Notes: generated by a model from the sequence alone, not told the origin. Positions 25,823 through 35,221 are shown, numbered from the stretch's first letter. The stretch: 64,000 nt of DNA from Endozoicomonas gorgoniicola (GCF_025562715.2 NZ_JAPFCC010000001.1:5666001-5730000); one strand, 5' to 3'. Translations and numbers: made by a program.

Positions 25823-27253
25823 CTATACAAGCTGCTCCAATAACGGGATCAGCTTGCGTTTCCGTTTATGCACAACCATTAAATGCTGAAGGTAGGTTTG
25901 CCACTCTTCGCTCTGGTTCTGTAAGAGGCAGAGTTCCTTAACATGCTTGAGTATATCGACAGCACCCGGATAGGCATCGACCCTGGTTATGCCAATAGCG
26001 TCCTCAGCTTGTTGTTTGGCAAAGGCTTTTACCCACTCTGGCCTTTCCCGCTTCAGAGTTTCAAGCATATCCATTGAGCTCTGTTCAATGCGATCAAACC
26101 AGAACCCTCGCTTTTCCAGACTGCCACAGGCCATGTCATATTCGCCTGCGTAAATCATGACGTCCTCACAGTTATAACCAGACTGGCAATGACCCAGATA
26201 ACGAGAACGAATATCAGGCCATAGCTCAGAAGCAGTATGCTTTTCCCTGCGTTTAAACAGTGATAGGTTCGGGGATGCCTGCATGGCCAGATCTGTCGCT
26301 TCAAAAAAAGGTTTTTCTTCGCTGGTATCATCAGGGTTTAAATGCTCTGACAGCCATTTATAGCAATGCCCGGTTCGGTAACGATCAAGGGCTGGTTTTT
26401 TCAGGGCAAACTCAGCCACTTGTAAAGCCTCTGTCCGGTGGTGCTCAAACAGAGACTGAATCAGAGTAAGGCAGTCATCAAGGTTGTCCAGGTACTCTGG
26501 GTATTGCTCCATGACCTGAGCAACTTTTCCCTGTTTTACCAGGTTCAGCAGGTATTCTTTGTGGAATCCGAAACGATTTGCCAGATCAAGGTAATCCTGA
26601 TGCTGTCCCCAGCGGTCATAAATCTCGAGGTAGGTCGGGATAAGAAACTCAACATTCTCTGATTCAAACGTCCAGTAGTCCTCCAGTACCCGTAAAGTGT
26701 GATCCAGCCGGTATCCCTCATCACCCAGATAGTCTTCAGCCTCACCACCACAGGCATCAGCCGGGCTGGCAAGGTTTTCTATTTCTGCGCACAATTTGTC
26801 GATTTCCGGCTCTTTTAGCTCAGCCATTAAAACCGCTTTCGCCAGATATTGGTCCATAAACATAACAAAGGTTGAATAGTCCTCAACCTCTTTAGGCGGG
26901 TCTTCCCAGTGCCGATTGAACCAGTATTCATCCTCAGGCTCTTGCCAGTCCTTAATGAACATCCGTGTTAACGTCATCAGAAAATCAAGACCCTGCCGGT
27001 ACTGTTCATCTTGCCAGAATGACTCCAGCATGCTGACAACGCCGTCTGTTTGATGGTTCACAATGCTGTTGATGTACAGCTGAAAGTGAATTTCGGGCTT
27101 TATATCTTGCTGATCGGAGGTTTTCCTGAGATGCAGGGCGACAAAACGACGAATGTCCTTCAGGGACAATGTTCCGTTATCAACCTGTTGTTCTATAAAC
27201 TCAGCCAGAACCTCTTTTTTAAGCGGTTCCAGTAATGTACGCACAGTATCCAT
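25823..27253 (-). CDS. Unknown helical-repeat-like protein
   Basis: The product is a large acidic, probably all-helical protein of 476 residues, without signal peptide or membrane segment. Blocks such as RVLEDYWTFESENVEFLIPTY, ALKKPALDRYRTGHCYKWLSEHL and AVDILKHVKELCLLQNQSEEW suggest TPR- or HEAT-like stacked helices. I do not recognise the family. ATG 27253 is used; ATG 27280 and 27301 are in frame, and the last overlaps the divergent gene's start. It lies inside the island flanked by IS982 ends. Confidence 0.65.
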   Translation of the reverse strand: MDTVRTLLEPLKKEVLAEFIEQQVDNGTLSLKDIRRFVALHLRKTSDQQDIKPEIHFQLYINSIVNHQTDGVVSMLESFWQDEQYRQGLDFLMTLTRMFIKDWQEPEDEYWFNRHWEDPPKEVEDYSTFVMFMDQYLAKAVLMAELKEPEIDKLCAEIENLASPADACGGEAEDYLGDEGYRLDHTLRVLEDYWTFESENVEFLIPTYLEIYDRWGQHQDYLDLANRFGFHKEYLLNLVKQGKVAQVMEQYPEYLDNLDDCLTLIQSLFEHHRTEALQVAEFALKKPALDRYRTGHCYKWLSEHLNPDDTSEEKPFFEATDLAMQASPNLSLFKRREKHTASELWPDIRSRYLGHCQSGYNCEDVMIYAGEYDMACGSLEKRGFWFDRIEQSSMDMLETLKRERPEWVKAFAKQQAEDAIGITRVDAYPGAVDILKHVKELCLLQNQSEEWQTYLQHLMVVHKRKRKLIPLLEQLV

Positions 27254-27302
27254 TGGTCTATCGTTCACTCTTTCAGTCATTCCGGAAGGGCAAAATGTCA
27301 TG

Positions 27303-27557
27303 ATGGTAAATATCGAGCTGACTCCTTACGAAGGCGAACCCGATTGCAAAGAACGTTTACGCAGTATGGCAAAAGACCTGACCACACACAGAAAGAGTGT
27401 TCGTGTCGATAGTGATGATGAAGTTAACCGCATCACAACAGTATTTGAATTTCGGGATATGCCTCAGGGAACAGCTGTAAGCCAGATACACAAAGCGTTA
27501 AAGCATGCCGTTTGGGAAGGCTGGGAGGATTTTTGTATCAGTTTTGGTGGGAGATAA
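27303..27557 (+). CDS. Small unknown protein (84 aa)
   Basis: The product begins MVNIELTPYEGEPDCKERLRS and ends EGWEDFCISFGGR. ATG 27303 (or 27300) lies behind GGAAGGG. It is divergent from the 476-residue gene, with start codons about 50 bp apart or overlapping depending on the start used. No membrane segment, signal or known domain is visible. It is followed after 63 bases by the HipA-like kinase gene on the same strand, so it may belong to that module. Confidence 0.6.
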   Translation: MVNIELTPYEGEPDCKERLRSMAKDLTTHRKSVRVDSDDEVNRITTVFEFRDMPQGTAVSQIHKALKHAVWEGWEDFCISFGGR

Positions 27558-27620
27558 TTCCCCCTGTAAAAGGTATTTCATATGTAATACATTAGATGGA
27601 AAGCCCACTCCGTAGTAGAA

Positions 27621-28445
27621 ATGCTCAGACAAACTCATTTTACAAAAGCGGACGAGTATTATAAAAACGAGTGTTTTAAACGCTGCTTTAGCAGGGATGA
27701 GGAGTTAAACCTGTTGGAACCTCTTGTTCAGATAGAAGAAGTACTCACAGAACTAAAGCAGGGTTACAGCGGTGTTTTCCGCTGCCTTGGAGCTGATCAG
27801 CAGTATTACTACGTCAAGGGTCATAATGTGGGCAGGGATGATCAGGCTCGGGAATGGATCTGTGGCAAGCTTGCCCAGGCCTTTGGGCTGCCAATAGCAG
27901 ATTTCTGCCTGGCTGAAATCGATGAGTGTTTGCATCAGTACCTACCGGACTCAATGAAAAAAATTGGTAGTGGCGTCTGCTTTGCCTCACGAGAAGTGAA
28001 GCATGCTGAGTGGTTGCAGCCGAACTTAATTGCTCACAAAGTGTCAGCTGAGTTGCAAAGCGACTTGCTTGTATTTGACTGGTGGGTAAAAAATGGTGAC
28101 AGAAATTATGGGAACCCTAATCTGCTTTGGGTCTCTAATGAAGAAAAGCTTGCGGTAATTGATCACAATCTTGCGTTTGATTCCGAAGTCACCGAAGAAT
28201 CATTCTTCGAGCACCATATATTTTCTGAGGCAAAGCACAGGATTTTTACTGATTTGGCACATATTGCCGAGTATCGCGATAAGATAGCGCAGGCAATATC
28301 AGAATTTCAGCCTGCTGTTGATGTTATTAAGGAGGTCTGGCCCTGGCGCGATCTTGAGGAGACACGCCCCTTTGAGCTAGACTCTGCCGCCCTTTTAGCC
28401 ATACTTGAAGAGTATAAGAACAATGACTTTTGGAGCATGAAATGA
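27621..28445 (+). CDS. HipA-like kinase domain protein
   Basis: The 274-residue protein shows a minimal HipA/PI3K-like kinase core: GYSGVFRCLGADQQYYYVKGHN (glycine-rich loop and ATP-binding Lys, about residues 48-70), the catalytic loop FDWWVKNGDRNYGNPNLLW (Asp and Asn near 158-163) and the metal-binding AVIDHNLAFD (about 176-185). It is much shorter than HipA toxins and belongs to the HipA_2 type that commonly stands beside a DUF3037 gene. The next gene starts within its stop (ATGA). Whether the pair is a toxin-antitoxin or a defence module is open. Confidence 0.82.
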   Translation: MLRQTHFTKADEYYKNECFKRCFSRDEELNLLEPLVQIEEVLTELKQGYSGVFRCLGADQQYYYVKGHNVGRDDQAREWICGKLAQAFGLPIADFCLAEIDECLHQYLPDSMKKIGSGVCFASREVKHAEWLQPNLIAHKVSAELQSDLLVFDWWVKNGDRNYGNPNLLWVSNEEKLAVIDHNLAFDSEVTEESFFEHHIFSEAKHRIFTDLAHIAEYRDKIAQAISEFQPAVDVIKEVWPWRDLEETRPFELDSAALLAILEEYKNNDFWSMK

Positions 28446-29245
28446 ATAAGTACGCTTGCCGGTACGCCATAGTACAGTTCATGCCCTACCCCGAAACAGG
28501 AGAGTTTGCGAATGTAGGGGTAGTGCTGGCTATTCCCCAGAAAAATATATTTGCTTTCAGGCTTGAAACCAGTAAAACCACCCGATTAACACACTTTTTT
28601 AACCATCTGGAACGAAATGTGTACCTGAGCGCCATAAAGGGGCTGGAAGAAGAGTTAGGCTATTACGTACAAGCAATAAGAGATGCTCAAATAACGGCAC
28701 AGGTAGCTTTTGACAGCCTGGTAAGGCCTCTGGAAACCATTCTGAGGTTCAGTGACGAGCGAGTTAAAATGGTTAATACATTCGACCAGGTTGAAGATGG
28801 TCTTTTTGGTCGTTTTGTCATGCACGATTTTGCTAAAGCTCCTGACTATGAGGGCGAGCTACAGCGTAAGATTGGTCAGATGCTGCGAGAAATAAACCTG
28901 GAGCATAAATTTAAAAAGCGAACCCTGGGTACTGATGCTTACAGAGTCACAATGCCTTTAGTCCAGAAAAAAGAGGCCAGGTACCGGGCGGTGCAGCCTT
29001 TGTTCTTTAACCAGAACAAACCTCAGGCGATCATTGAGCACGGGAACAGGTGGGCCAGCAAACTGGACACCCTGAAGGATTTTGGAGCCCTACCTGAAGA
29101 AATTTTGATCCCGGTTAAAAAACCGCTCAAAAAGAGCAGCGACTTTAACCTTGCCTGGAAACTGGTGGAGAAAAAGCTAAAAAATTTCGGTGACCTGATT
29201 CAGGCTGGCGATATTGGCATCATAAAATCTTTTGCAAAATCCTGA
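28442..29245 (+). CDS. DUF3037-type protein paired with HipA-like kinase
   Basis: The 267-residue cytosolic protein starts MNKYACRYAIVQFMPYPETGEFANVGVVLA, the hallmark opening of DUF3037 proteins. It overlaps the kinase stop by 4 bases (ATGA), so the two are translationally coupled, as is usual for this family. Its biochemical role is not known; by analogy with its partner it may regulate or be a substrate of the kinase. The start at 28442 is chosen over 28430 because of this overlap. Confidence 0.8.
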   Translation: MNKYACRYAIVQFMPYPETGEFANVGVVLAIPQKNIFAFRLETSKTTRLTHFFNHLERNVYLSAIKGLEEELGYYVQAIRDAQITAQVAFDSLVRPLETILRFSDERVKMVNTFDQVEDGLFGRFVMHDFAKAPDYEGELQRKIGQMLREINLEHKFKKRTLGTDAYRVTMPLVQKKEARYRAVQPLFFNQNKPQAIIEHGNRWASKLDTLKDFGALPEEILIPVKKPLKKSSDFNLAWKLVEKKLKNFGDLIQAGDIGIIKSFAKS

Positions 29246-29344
29246 CCCTTCCTCTTCACATGAAGGGGAAACCCCGACTTTTTACCCCGGCCTCGCAATG
29301 GTACAAATGTACGGAATAAATGCTTTTGTATTCCGGAGCCGGGG

Positions 29345-29743
29345 ATGTCGAACTTTTCTTTCTTGGATGTTGTTGCTGACCAGTGGGGTGAGCTGCAGGA
29401 ACTTGCCCAGCAAGCAGAAAGCCAGATCCGGTTAAACCCAAGAGGCGCCTGTTTTTTTGCCCGCTACGCACTTGAGAGAACCGTGCGGGAAATGTACCGC
29501 ATTGATAAGTGGCTGAAAAAGCCGTACGAAAGCACTCTTAGAATTACAACACCTGATCGATCGACGCTCAGGGCGTTTATCCATCGAAAGCGCTCTGGTC
29601 AACAAAGAGATTGCCGGGCGTTACTACCAGGAAGCGGCACTAAAGAACATTGCCACCACCTTCGAGACTCATAATCAGCGCAAATCACTGCTGGTTATGG
29701 CCACCGGAACCGGCAAAACCCGTACCTCGATAGCTCTGGTTGA
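29345..29743 (+). pseudogene. hsdR: Broken hsdR-like type I restriction subunit
   Basis: The first part encodes a DUF4145-like N-terminus (FLDVVADQWGELQELAQQAESQIRLNPRGACFFARYALERTVREMY). After about residue 70, and with a frame change near 29566, it continues as RYYQEAALKNIATTFETHN…LVMATGTGKTRTSIALVEK, the Walker A region of the HsdR helicase. The nuclease region between them is largely gone. The frame ends abruptly at the IS982-type end at 29744. No hsdM or hsdS is present, so the system is dead. Confidence 0.75.
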
Positions 29744-29770
29744 AAAAGTCAAAAAAGTCGGTCTTCGCGT
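29744..29770 (-). repeat. Solo IS982-type terminal repeat
   Basis: As reverse complement it starts ACGCGAAGACCGACTTTT and matches 27 bp of the left end at 25257, in opposite orientation. It truncates the hsdR remnant. Together with 25257 it brackets a 4.5-kb segment. Confidence 0.8.
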
Positions 29771-29784
29771 AGGAATAATGATTT

Positions 29785-30588
29785 TTAACACACAACCACT
29801 TCTGTCTGCCCCTGTTTCAGCTGATCCATCAGTGGAGCAGGTGGCTGCACATCGGTAAACAGTGTATCAATGTCTTCTACATGCCCCAGCCGGATCATGG
29901 CAGTGCGACCAAACTTGCTGTGGTCTGCGATGGTAAAGGTTTTCTGGGCATTTTCCATCATCGCCTGAGCAACACGTACTTCGTGGTAGTCAAAATCCAG
30001 TAATGTACCGTCCAGGTCAATGCCGCTGATGCCGGTGATGGCAAAGTCCATGCGGAACTGACTGATAAAATCCCGGGTGGCCTCTCCCATAATGCCACCA
30101 TCGCGATTACGGACTTCGCCACCGGCAATGATGACCGTGAAATCATCCCGAGCCAGAAGAATAGAGGCGACGTGCAAATTATTGGTGACAACTTTCAGGT
30201 GGTTGTGGTTCAGAAGCGCTCGGGCGACGGATTCAGTGGAAGTGCCAATATCAATAAAAAGCGAAGAACCGTCAGGAATGCGTTTAACCAGCTCGCTGGC
30301 AATGCGGTCTTTTTCTGAACTCAGCTGCTTCTTTCGTTCGCTGTACTGAGTGTTTTCAGTGCTGCTGTTGGTCAGTCCGGCGCCGCCATGGTGACGACTG
30401 ATTTGTCCGAGCCGGTCCAGCTCATTCAAATCCCGTCGTATGGTTTGTGGCGTCACGCTGAAATGCTGAACCAATCCTTCCGTGGTAACAAAGCCTTCCT
30501 GCTTTATCAGGTTAATGATCATTTCATGACGGCGGCTTTGTGGCAGTTGGGTAGAAGGTCGGTTGGTTTTCTCGGCATCCATAAGCAT
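29785..30588 (-). CDS. glpR: GlpR, glycerol-3-phosphate regulon repressor (DeoR family)
   Basis: The 267-residue regulator has a DeoR-type helix-turn-helix near the N-terminus (RRHEMIINLIKQEGFVTTEGLVQHFSVTPQTIRRDLNEL) and a C-terminal sugar-phosphate-sensing domain (LFIDIGTSTESVARAL, VTNNLHVASIL, IIAGGEVRNRDGGIMG). It would repress glpABC and glpFK until glycerol-3-phosphate binds. It sits downstream of glpC on the same strand, separated by a terminator hairpin, so it is probably transcribed on its own. ATG 30582 is an alternative start. Confidence 0.9.
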   Translation of the reverse strand: MLMDAEKTNRPSTQLPQSRRHEMIINLIKQEGFVTTEGLVQHFSVTPQTIRRDLNELDRLGQISRHHGGAGLTNSSTENTQYSERKKQLSSEKDRIASELVKRIPDGSSLFIDIGTSTESVARALLNHNHLKVVTNNLHVASILLARDDFTVIIAGGEVRNRDGGIMGEATRDFISQFRMDFAITGISGIDLDGTLLDFDYHEVRVAQAMMENAQKTFTIADHSKFGRTAMIRLGHVEDIDTLFTDVQPPAPLMDQLKQGQTEVVVC

Positions 30589-30644
30589 TTAATACATGGT
30601 CAATGGCAGAAATAATAAACATAAAAGGTCAGCAGACCTGAAAG

Positions 30645-30688
30645 CATAAAAAAAGCGGGTTTCTAATACTGCTTTTGAAAGCCCGCTT
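30645..30688 (-). terminator. Terminator after glpABC
   Basis: On the minus strand the stem AAGCGGG…CCCGCTT, extended by TTTC/GAAA with a bulged base, is followed by a T-run. It ends the glpABC transcript before glpR. Confidence 0.8.
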
Positions 30689-30725
30689 CAGGATCATACT
30701 GTCACCATTGATCCTTTTGTTTGGC

Positions 30726-31922
30726 TCAGGTCAAAGATTGAGCCAAAAGCGTCAATGGATGTAAAACGGTGTGACCTGTATTCATTTCAACCTGCATTTT
30801 GCAGGACTCACAGTCGGTAACGACATAATCCACGCCCAGTGCTTCAATCTGGTCAAAAATACCCTGACCAATGCTTTGGGAAGTGTTGTAGTTCTCTTTC
30901 TTGAAGCCATAGGTGCCGGACATTCCGCAGCACTTCTGGTCCAGCATAATCACTTCCAGCCCCGGAATGCTGCTCAGCAGTTCCATGGTATGAATCACAC
31001 CACCGGCTTTAATCAGGTGACATGGGCTGTGATACGCCACGCGCAGCTTCAAAGGCTTCATATCCGGTTGATTGCCCCGGGCAAACTCACGGGCGATAAA
31101 GGCTGCGGCAAAGAAAATCCGGTCTTTCACATCGCTGTTATCGACATCCAGCACTTCCGGATATTCATCCCGCAGTGTCATGGTGCAGCTTGGCTCGGTG
31201 GCAATCACACATTCGGTTTCTGTGAGTGACCGGGCGAACTGGTTCATATTCAGCTCAGCGTTTTTACGAGCCTTGTCAAAGAAGCCGTTGGCGATCAAAG
31301 GCACACCACAGCATTTCTCTTTTTTCATCAGGCTGACGCCAATGTTCATGGCGTTGAGAACGCTGACCAGATGCTTACCCACGGTTGGGTCGTTGTAGTT
31401 GGTAAAGCAGCCATGGAAGAAGCTGATTTTCCGTTTGAATTGTTCCTGAGTGCCAGATTGTTTATTAAACCAGCTGCGGAAAGTCTGACCTGTGTACTTT
31501 GGCAGTGTACGACGTTCGTCAATTCCCAGGGTTTTATCCAGCAGTTTTTTCACCGGCTTCAGTTTTGTCACCGTATTGACGATGGGCGCTGCCGGTGAAG
31601 ACAGGCTGCCCATCAGGTCGGTGTGACTCAGCATGAACTCCCTCGGCCCTTTCTTAAAACCACCATGCTTTGCTTTTGCCAGCTGAATAACGGTACCGAC
31701 GTGAACACCGGAAGGGCAGGCCACCTCGCAGCGCTTGCAATTAGTGCAGTGCTTCAGGGCTTCGTCGTACAGTTCCGGGTTTTTGATTCGCAGTCGCTCA
31801 CCATCCGGCCCCGCCTGTTTTGGACCCGGATAATCGGGATTAGCTTCTGCCACCGGGCAACGGGTGGTACACGCAGTACACTTGATGCAGTTGTCAAAAC
31901 TGGTATTAATAAGATTTAACAT
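30726..31922 (-). CDS. glpC: Anaerobic glycerol-3-phosphate dehydrogenase subunit C
   Basis: The 398-residue membrane-associated iron-sulfur subunit passes electrons from GlpAB to quinone. Two [4Fe-4S] motifs are clear near the N-terminus (CIKCTACTTRCPV and CTNCKRCEVACPSG), followed by two cysteine-rich CCG-type domains (KKEKCCGVPL and LDQKCCGMSGTYG). It is the third gene of glpABC, 9 bases after glpB. Confidence 0.95.
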   Translation of the reverse strand: MLNLINTSFDNCIKCTACTTRCPVAEANPDYPGPKQAGPDGERLRIKNPELYDEALKHCTNCKRCEVACPSGVHVGTVIQLAKAKHGGFKKGPREFMLSHTDLMGSLSSPAAPIVNTVTKLKPVKKLLDKTLGIDERRTLPKYTGQTFRSWFNKQSGTQEQFKRKISFFHGCFTNYNDPTVGKHLVSVLNAMNIGVSLMKKEKCCGVPLIANGFFDKARKNAELNMNQFARSLTETECVIATEPSCTMTLRDEYPEVLDVDNSDVKDRIFFAAAFIAREFARGNQPDMKPLKLRVAYHSPCHLIKAGGVIHTMELLSSIPGLEVIMLDQKCCGMSGTYGFKKENYNTSQSIGQGIFDQIEALGVDYVVTDCESCKMQVEMNTGHTVLHPLTLLAQSLT

Positions 31923-31931
31923 AACTGCCTC

Positions 31932-33245
31932 TTACTTCGCTGTCCCGGATGAGTCGCTTCTATGCGCAATAATCTGGTTCGCGGCAAACCATCCCGTACT
32001 GATGGCAACACCACCGGCGCTGGCTTCGGCTACCGGGTTGAAACCGCCCAGTACACCACCGGCGCAGTACAGGTTAGTGATTGCGTTGCCGTTCTGATAA
32101 GGATTGAACCGTTCGCTGGTTTCAATACCAAAGTAACTGAACCCATGTTGACTGCCATTGAGGAACCGTTCGTTTGACCATTGTTCACGCTGACCGGTTT
32201 CCACGACATCCAGGTTGAACGTTTTATCGGTCAGGCTGGACGGATTGCTGTCGAGACCACGGCTGAAAAAGCTGCCGGTTGCCAGAACAAAATGATCAGC
32301 CTCCAGCGGCATAGAAGGGTTTAGTCGTGTTTTGATTGAACGCAGCTGATTGTTGTCAAAATAACCCGACAGAACTTCATCGCCCTCCAGCAGCAAGCCT
32401 CCGAGTTCACGATAACGCTGCCTCAGGGCGCTCGCCATTCGCATGCCCGGCAGGGAAGGGGGCAGGGTGGCAAGCTCGCAGACAGGCAGTCCGGTATGAG
32501 CTTCAAGCTGGCTGATCAGTTCGTTGCCGTTTTCAACCGCCAGTACCGATGGCAGAACCACCAGGTCAGCGTTGCCCGCTGCTTTCTGGATTGCTGACGC
32601 AAAAATAGTCAGGCCTTTTGGCTGGCTGAACAGATCACGCTTAAGCAGGCGAGCCATTTCCAGAGAACGCAGTTCGTAGGCATTTCTGGCATCAATTTTG
32701 ATGGTTTCGGCACTAATGTCTGCCACGGTAAATTCAACACCGGTAAATTCAGGATGCTTTTTCATACCTGCCGCCACCAGTGCTGGCTGAAAATCGCGGA
32801 AGCCTGCAATGTTAATAATGGCGACACGACGCAGACCTGCCGCTGGCGCTGCAATAGACAGTGCTTTAGTACCCGGCTGGCTCAGCCAGGCCGGACGAAT
32901 GGCACCCAGAGCGGTTAAGCGACTGTGGTTTTGTTGTCCATGGCTGGACATCTGGATACCGGCTTTAGCCATTTGCTCAGTAAAAAAGTGCAGGCTCTGT
33001 TTAACCTGAGCAGCACCCAGCTTCCGGTAGGGATGGTCTGATGGCAGATGACTGATCTCTTCAAATGGGTATTGCACCAGTGAGTTATTTTGACGAATAC
33101 CCAGAACATCAATTGAACCGGAAGCGAAGGTCAGGGCGCTGTCACCGGCGCTGATGAGGGCTGTTTTCAGACCCGCTTCGGCACAGCGGATAGCGCTGGT
33201 CAGCCCGGCGAGGCCGCCGCCAATAATAATGCTGTTGTATTTCAT
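31932..33245 (-). CDS. glpB: Anaerobic glycerol-3-phosphate dehydrogenase subunit B
   Basis: The 437-residue FMN/FAD-type flavoprotein subunit begins MKYNSIIIGGGLAGLTSAIR, a dinucleotide-binding GxGxxG motif. The C-terminal NLYCAGGVLGGFNPVAEASAGGVAIS is the second flavin-contacting segment. It starts in the glpA stop (ATGA overlap) and precedes glpC. Confidence 0.95.
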   Translation of the reverse strand: MKYNSIIIGGGLAGLTSAIRCAEAGLKTALISAGDSALTFASGSIDVLGIRQNNSLVQYPFEEISHLPSDHPYRKLGAAQVKQSLHFFTEQMAKAGIQMSSHGQQNHSRLTALGAIRPAWLSQPGTKALSIAAPAAGLRRVAIINIAGFRDFQPALVAAGMKKHPEFTGVEFTVADISAETIKIDARNAYELRSLEMARLLKRDLFSQPKGLTIFASAIQKAAGNADLVVLPSVLAVENGNELISQLEAHTGLPVCELATLPPSLPGMRMASALRQRYRELGGLLLEGDEVLSGYFDNNQLRSIKTRLNPSMPLEADHFVLATGSFFSRGLDSNPSSLTDKTFNLDVVETGQREQWSNERFLNGSQHGFSYFGIETSERFNPYQNGNAITNLYCAGGVLGGFNPVAEASAGGVAISTGWFAANQIIAHRSDSSGTAK

Positions 33246-34900
33246 ACGGCCTCCACAGCGACGTGGTCGTTTTGTTCTGAGACAGGGGTTGGAAGGGATT
33301 GCAGCTGGTTATAACCCAGAAGATTGTCGTATACCCAATAGCTGAAGTCAGCTTCACGCATGGCATCACCCCAGAGAATGGGTCGAACACCTTTCCAGCG
33401 TTCCTGCAGAAACTCTCCAATACTGTCCAGAGCATTTTCTGAGTTGTCAGCGTGTGTCATTTCGCTGACGATGCCTGCCGCACGACAGGAACACATCTCG
33501 CCCTGGCAGGGACCCATACCAATACGGGTTCGACGACGAAGGTCTACCAGATCTTTCGCGTTCAGATTGTTAACGGCGTATTCAATTTCACCGCGGGTCA
33601 CCATTTCACACTCGCAGATAATGGCGTTCTGCTTTTTATCGTCAGACAGGAATTTAGCGGCTCGTTCACCGTGACGGTATTTCGCAGAACCGGAAACCGG
33701 GATAGACACCTGGGGTGCATGCACATCTGCATCTTTTCCTTTGGCTCCGGGCAGTGGGGTTTCTGCGGTTTCGCAGCGTTTGGTGATACCAAGATTTTTT
33801 GCCACAGCGTCGGTGGCCATTTCTGCCATCAGGCGATAGGTCATCAACTTACCGCCGGTGATGGTGATCAGACCGGGTAGAGCGTCGGCTTCACCGTGAT
33901 TAACCAGAACAATCCCGCGGCTGATGTTTCGACCGGATGGATCGTCACCCAGAGACACCAGCGGGCGGACACCGCAATAAGCACGCAATACACGGGTTTT
34001 CGCCATAATCGGGCAAAGCTTCTCACCTTCTGCCAGAAGGGTTTCGACTTCGTTTGGAGTGACGCGGATATTTTCGATATCGCTGTAAGGAATTTTTTCT
34101 GATGTGGTACCAATCAGGGAAATGGTGTCGCCCGGAACCAGAATGTCGGCATCCGCTGGTTTACGACAACGGTTAATCACCATGCTGTTAATGCGATAAT
34201 CAACAATCAGCAGAGAGCCTTTAGCGGGGAACATTCGAATGGACAGGTCTGCGTATTCGGTAATCTGCTGTCCCCAGATACCCGCAGCATTTACTACCTG
34301 CAGGGCTCGGATATCAATGAGTTCGCCGGTTTTAATATTCATGCAGTGGACACCACATACACGACCATTTTCAATAATAAGACCCGTTACCCTGGTGTAA
34401 TTCATCAGGCGACCGCCGTGTTCTTCAGCATCCAGAATGTTAGAGGCCGTCAGGCGAAAAGGGTCAATGGTGCCATCCGGAACCCGTACCGCACCCAGCA
34501 GTTGTGGGTTGACGTTAGGTTCTATACGCAGGGCTTCTTTTGGTGTCAGGGCTTCTGCACGGATGCCAGCGGTATGACATGAGTTGATGAATTTGTCCTG
34601 AAAAGAGAGTTCGTCTTCCGGCAGAGTAATAAACAGACCGTCGGTTTCTTCAATGCAGTGACCGGCGATCTTTCTCAGGATCTGGTTTTCTTTGATGCAT
34701 TCAACCGCTGAGTGCTGGTCTGTTACGGCATAGCGAGCACCTGAATGAAGCAAACCGTGGTTGCGACCTGTTGTACCATTCGCAATATCGTCCTTTTCTA
34801 CCAGAATGGCACGCATACCACGCTGTGCGCAGTCTCGCAAGACTCCAGCGCCTGTTGCGCCACCGCCAATAATTACGACATCGGTCTCTATTTGTCTCAT
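33242..34900 (-). CDS. glpA: Anaerobic glycerol-3-phosphate dehydrogenase subunit A
   Basis: The 552-residue catalytic FAD subunit oxidises glycerol-3-phosphate to dihydroxyacetone phosphate. It has an N-terminal FAD motif (VVIIGGGATGAGVLRD) and GTTGRNHGLLHSGARY, which contacts the substrate. A C-terminal BFD-like [2Fe-2S] domain has CECEMVTRGEIEYAV and GPCQGEMCSCR. The length matches GlpA, not the aerobic GlpD alone. It is the first gene of glpABC, and its promoter region contains FNR-type sites, in keeping with anaerobic use. Confidence 0.95.
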   Translation of the reverse strand: MRQIETDVVIIGGGATGAGVLRDCAQRGMRAILVEKDDIANGTTGRNHGLLHSGARYAVTDQHSAVECIKENQILRKIAGHCIEETDGLFITLPEDELSFQDKFINSCHTAGIRAEALTPKEALRIEPNVNPQLLGAVRVPDGTIDPFRLTASNILDAEEHGGRLMNYTRVTGLIIENGRVCGVHCMNIKTGELIDIRALQVVNAAGIWGQQITEYADLSIRMFPAKGSLLIVDYRINSMVINRCRKPADADILVPGDTISLIGTTSEKIPYSDIENIRVTPNEVETLLAEGEKLCPIMAKTRVLRAYCGVRPLVSLGDDPSGRNISRGIVLVNHGEADALPGLITITGGKLMTYRLMAEMATDAVAKNLGITKRCETAETPLPGAKGKDADVHAPQVSIPVSGSAKYRHGERAAKFLSDDKKQNAIICECEMVTRGEIEYAVNNLNAKDLVDLRRRTRIGMGPCQGEMCSCRAAGIVSEMTHADNSENALDSIGEFLQERWKGVRPILWGDAMREADFSYWVYDNLLGYNQLQSLPTPVSEQNDHVAVEAV

Positions 34901-34941
34901 TCGGTACTCTTTCGATAACGTTTAACGGTGAGGTGTCTTTT

Positions 34942-35041
34942 AATGTTCGTTTATGATCGTTGGTGCGCACTATAAATAAGCAACTGAAATTAAAAAATGA
35001 TCTGGATCAATGTTCGTACTTGTTCGTTTGATGTTCTATTG
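34942..35041. promoter_or_regulatory. GlpR-like half sites between glpA and glpF
   Basis: TGTTCGTTT at 34944, TGTTCGTAC at 35011, TGTTCGTTT at 35021 and TGTTCTATT at 35032 resemble half of the E. coli GlpR operator (ATGTTCGATAACGAACAT). They occur as direct rather than inverted copies. One divergent region controlling both glpABC and glpFK, with glpR nearby, makes GlpR the best candidate. Confidence 0.5.
34997..35010. promoter_or_regulatory. FNR-type box, glpA side
   Basis: ATGATCTGGATCAA differs by one base from the FNR consensus TTGATNNNNATCAA. It lies about 100 bp upstream of glpA and fits anaerobic activation of glpABC as known in E. coli. Confidence 0.6.
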
Positions 35042-35197
35042 GATGCACTAATGATTACATTGTTAATGTTTGAAGTTTTTTTATGAAAAAATAAGAACTT
35101 TCTATCAACGAGAGCTCATTCGATTGGTAAATAATGTTATTTTAATGCCCTTTTTTGTGAGTGATTTCCGAAAAAGCGCACATTTCCTGAACATTGA

Positions 35198-35211
35198 TTG
35201 ATTTAGATCAA
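35198..35211. promoter_or_regulatory. FNR-type box, perfect palindrome
   Basis: TTGATTTAGATCAA matches the FNR consensus exactly. It lies 142 bp before glpF and 298 bp from glpA, so it could act on either transcript. Confidence 0.65.
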
Positions 35212-35221
35212 TTTTGAAGTA

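Noticed and set aside
29744..29770. Natural continuation of hsdR through VKKVGLRVG
   Set aside because: The 27 bases match the IS982-type end at 25257, so the frame here is insertion-derived.
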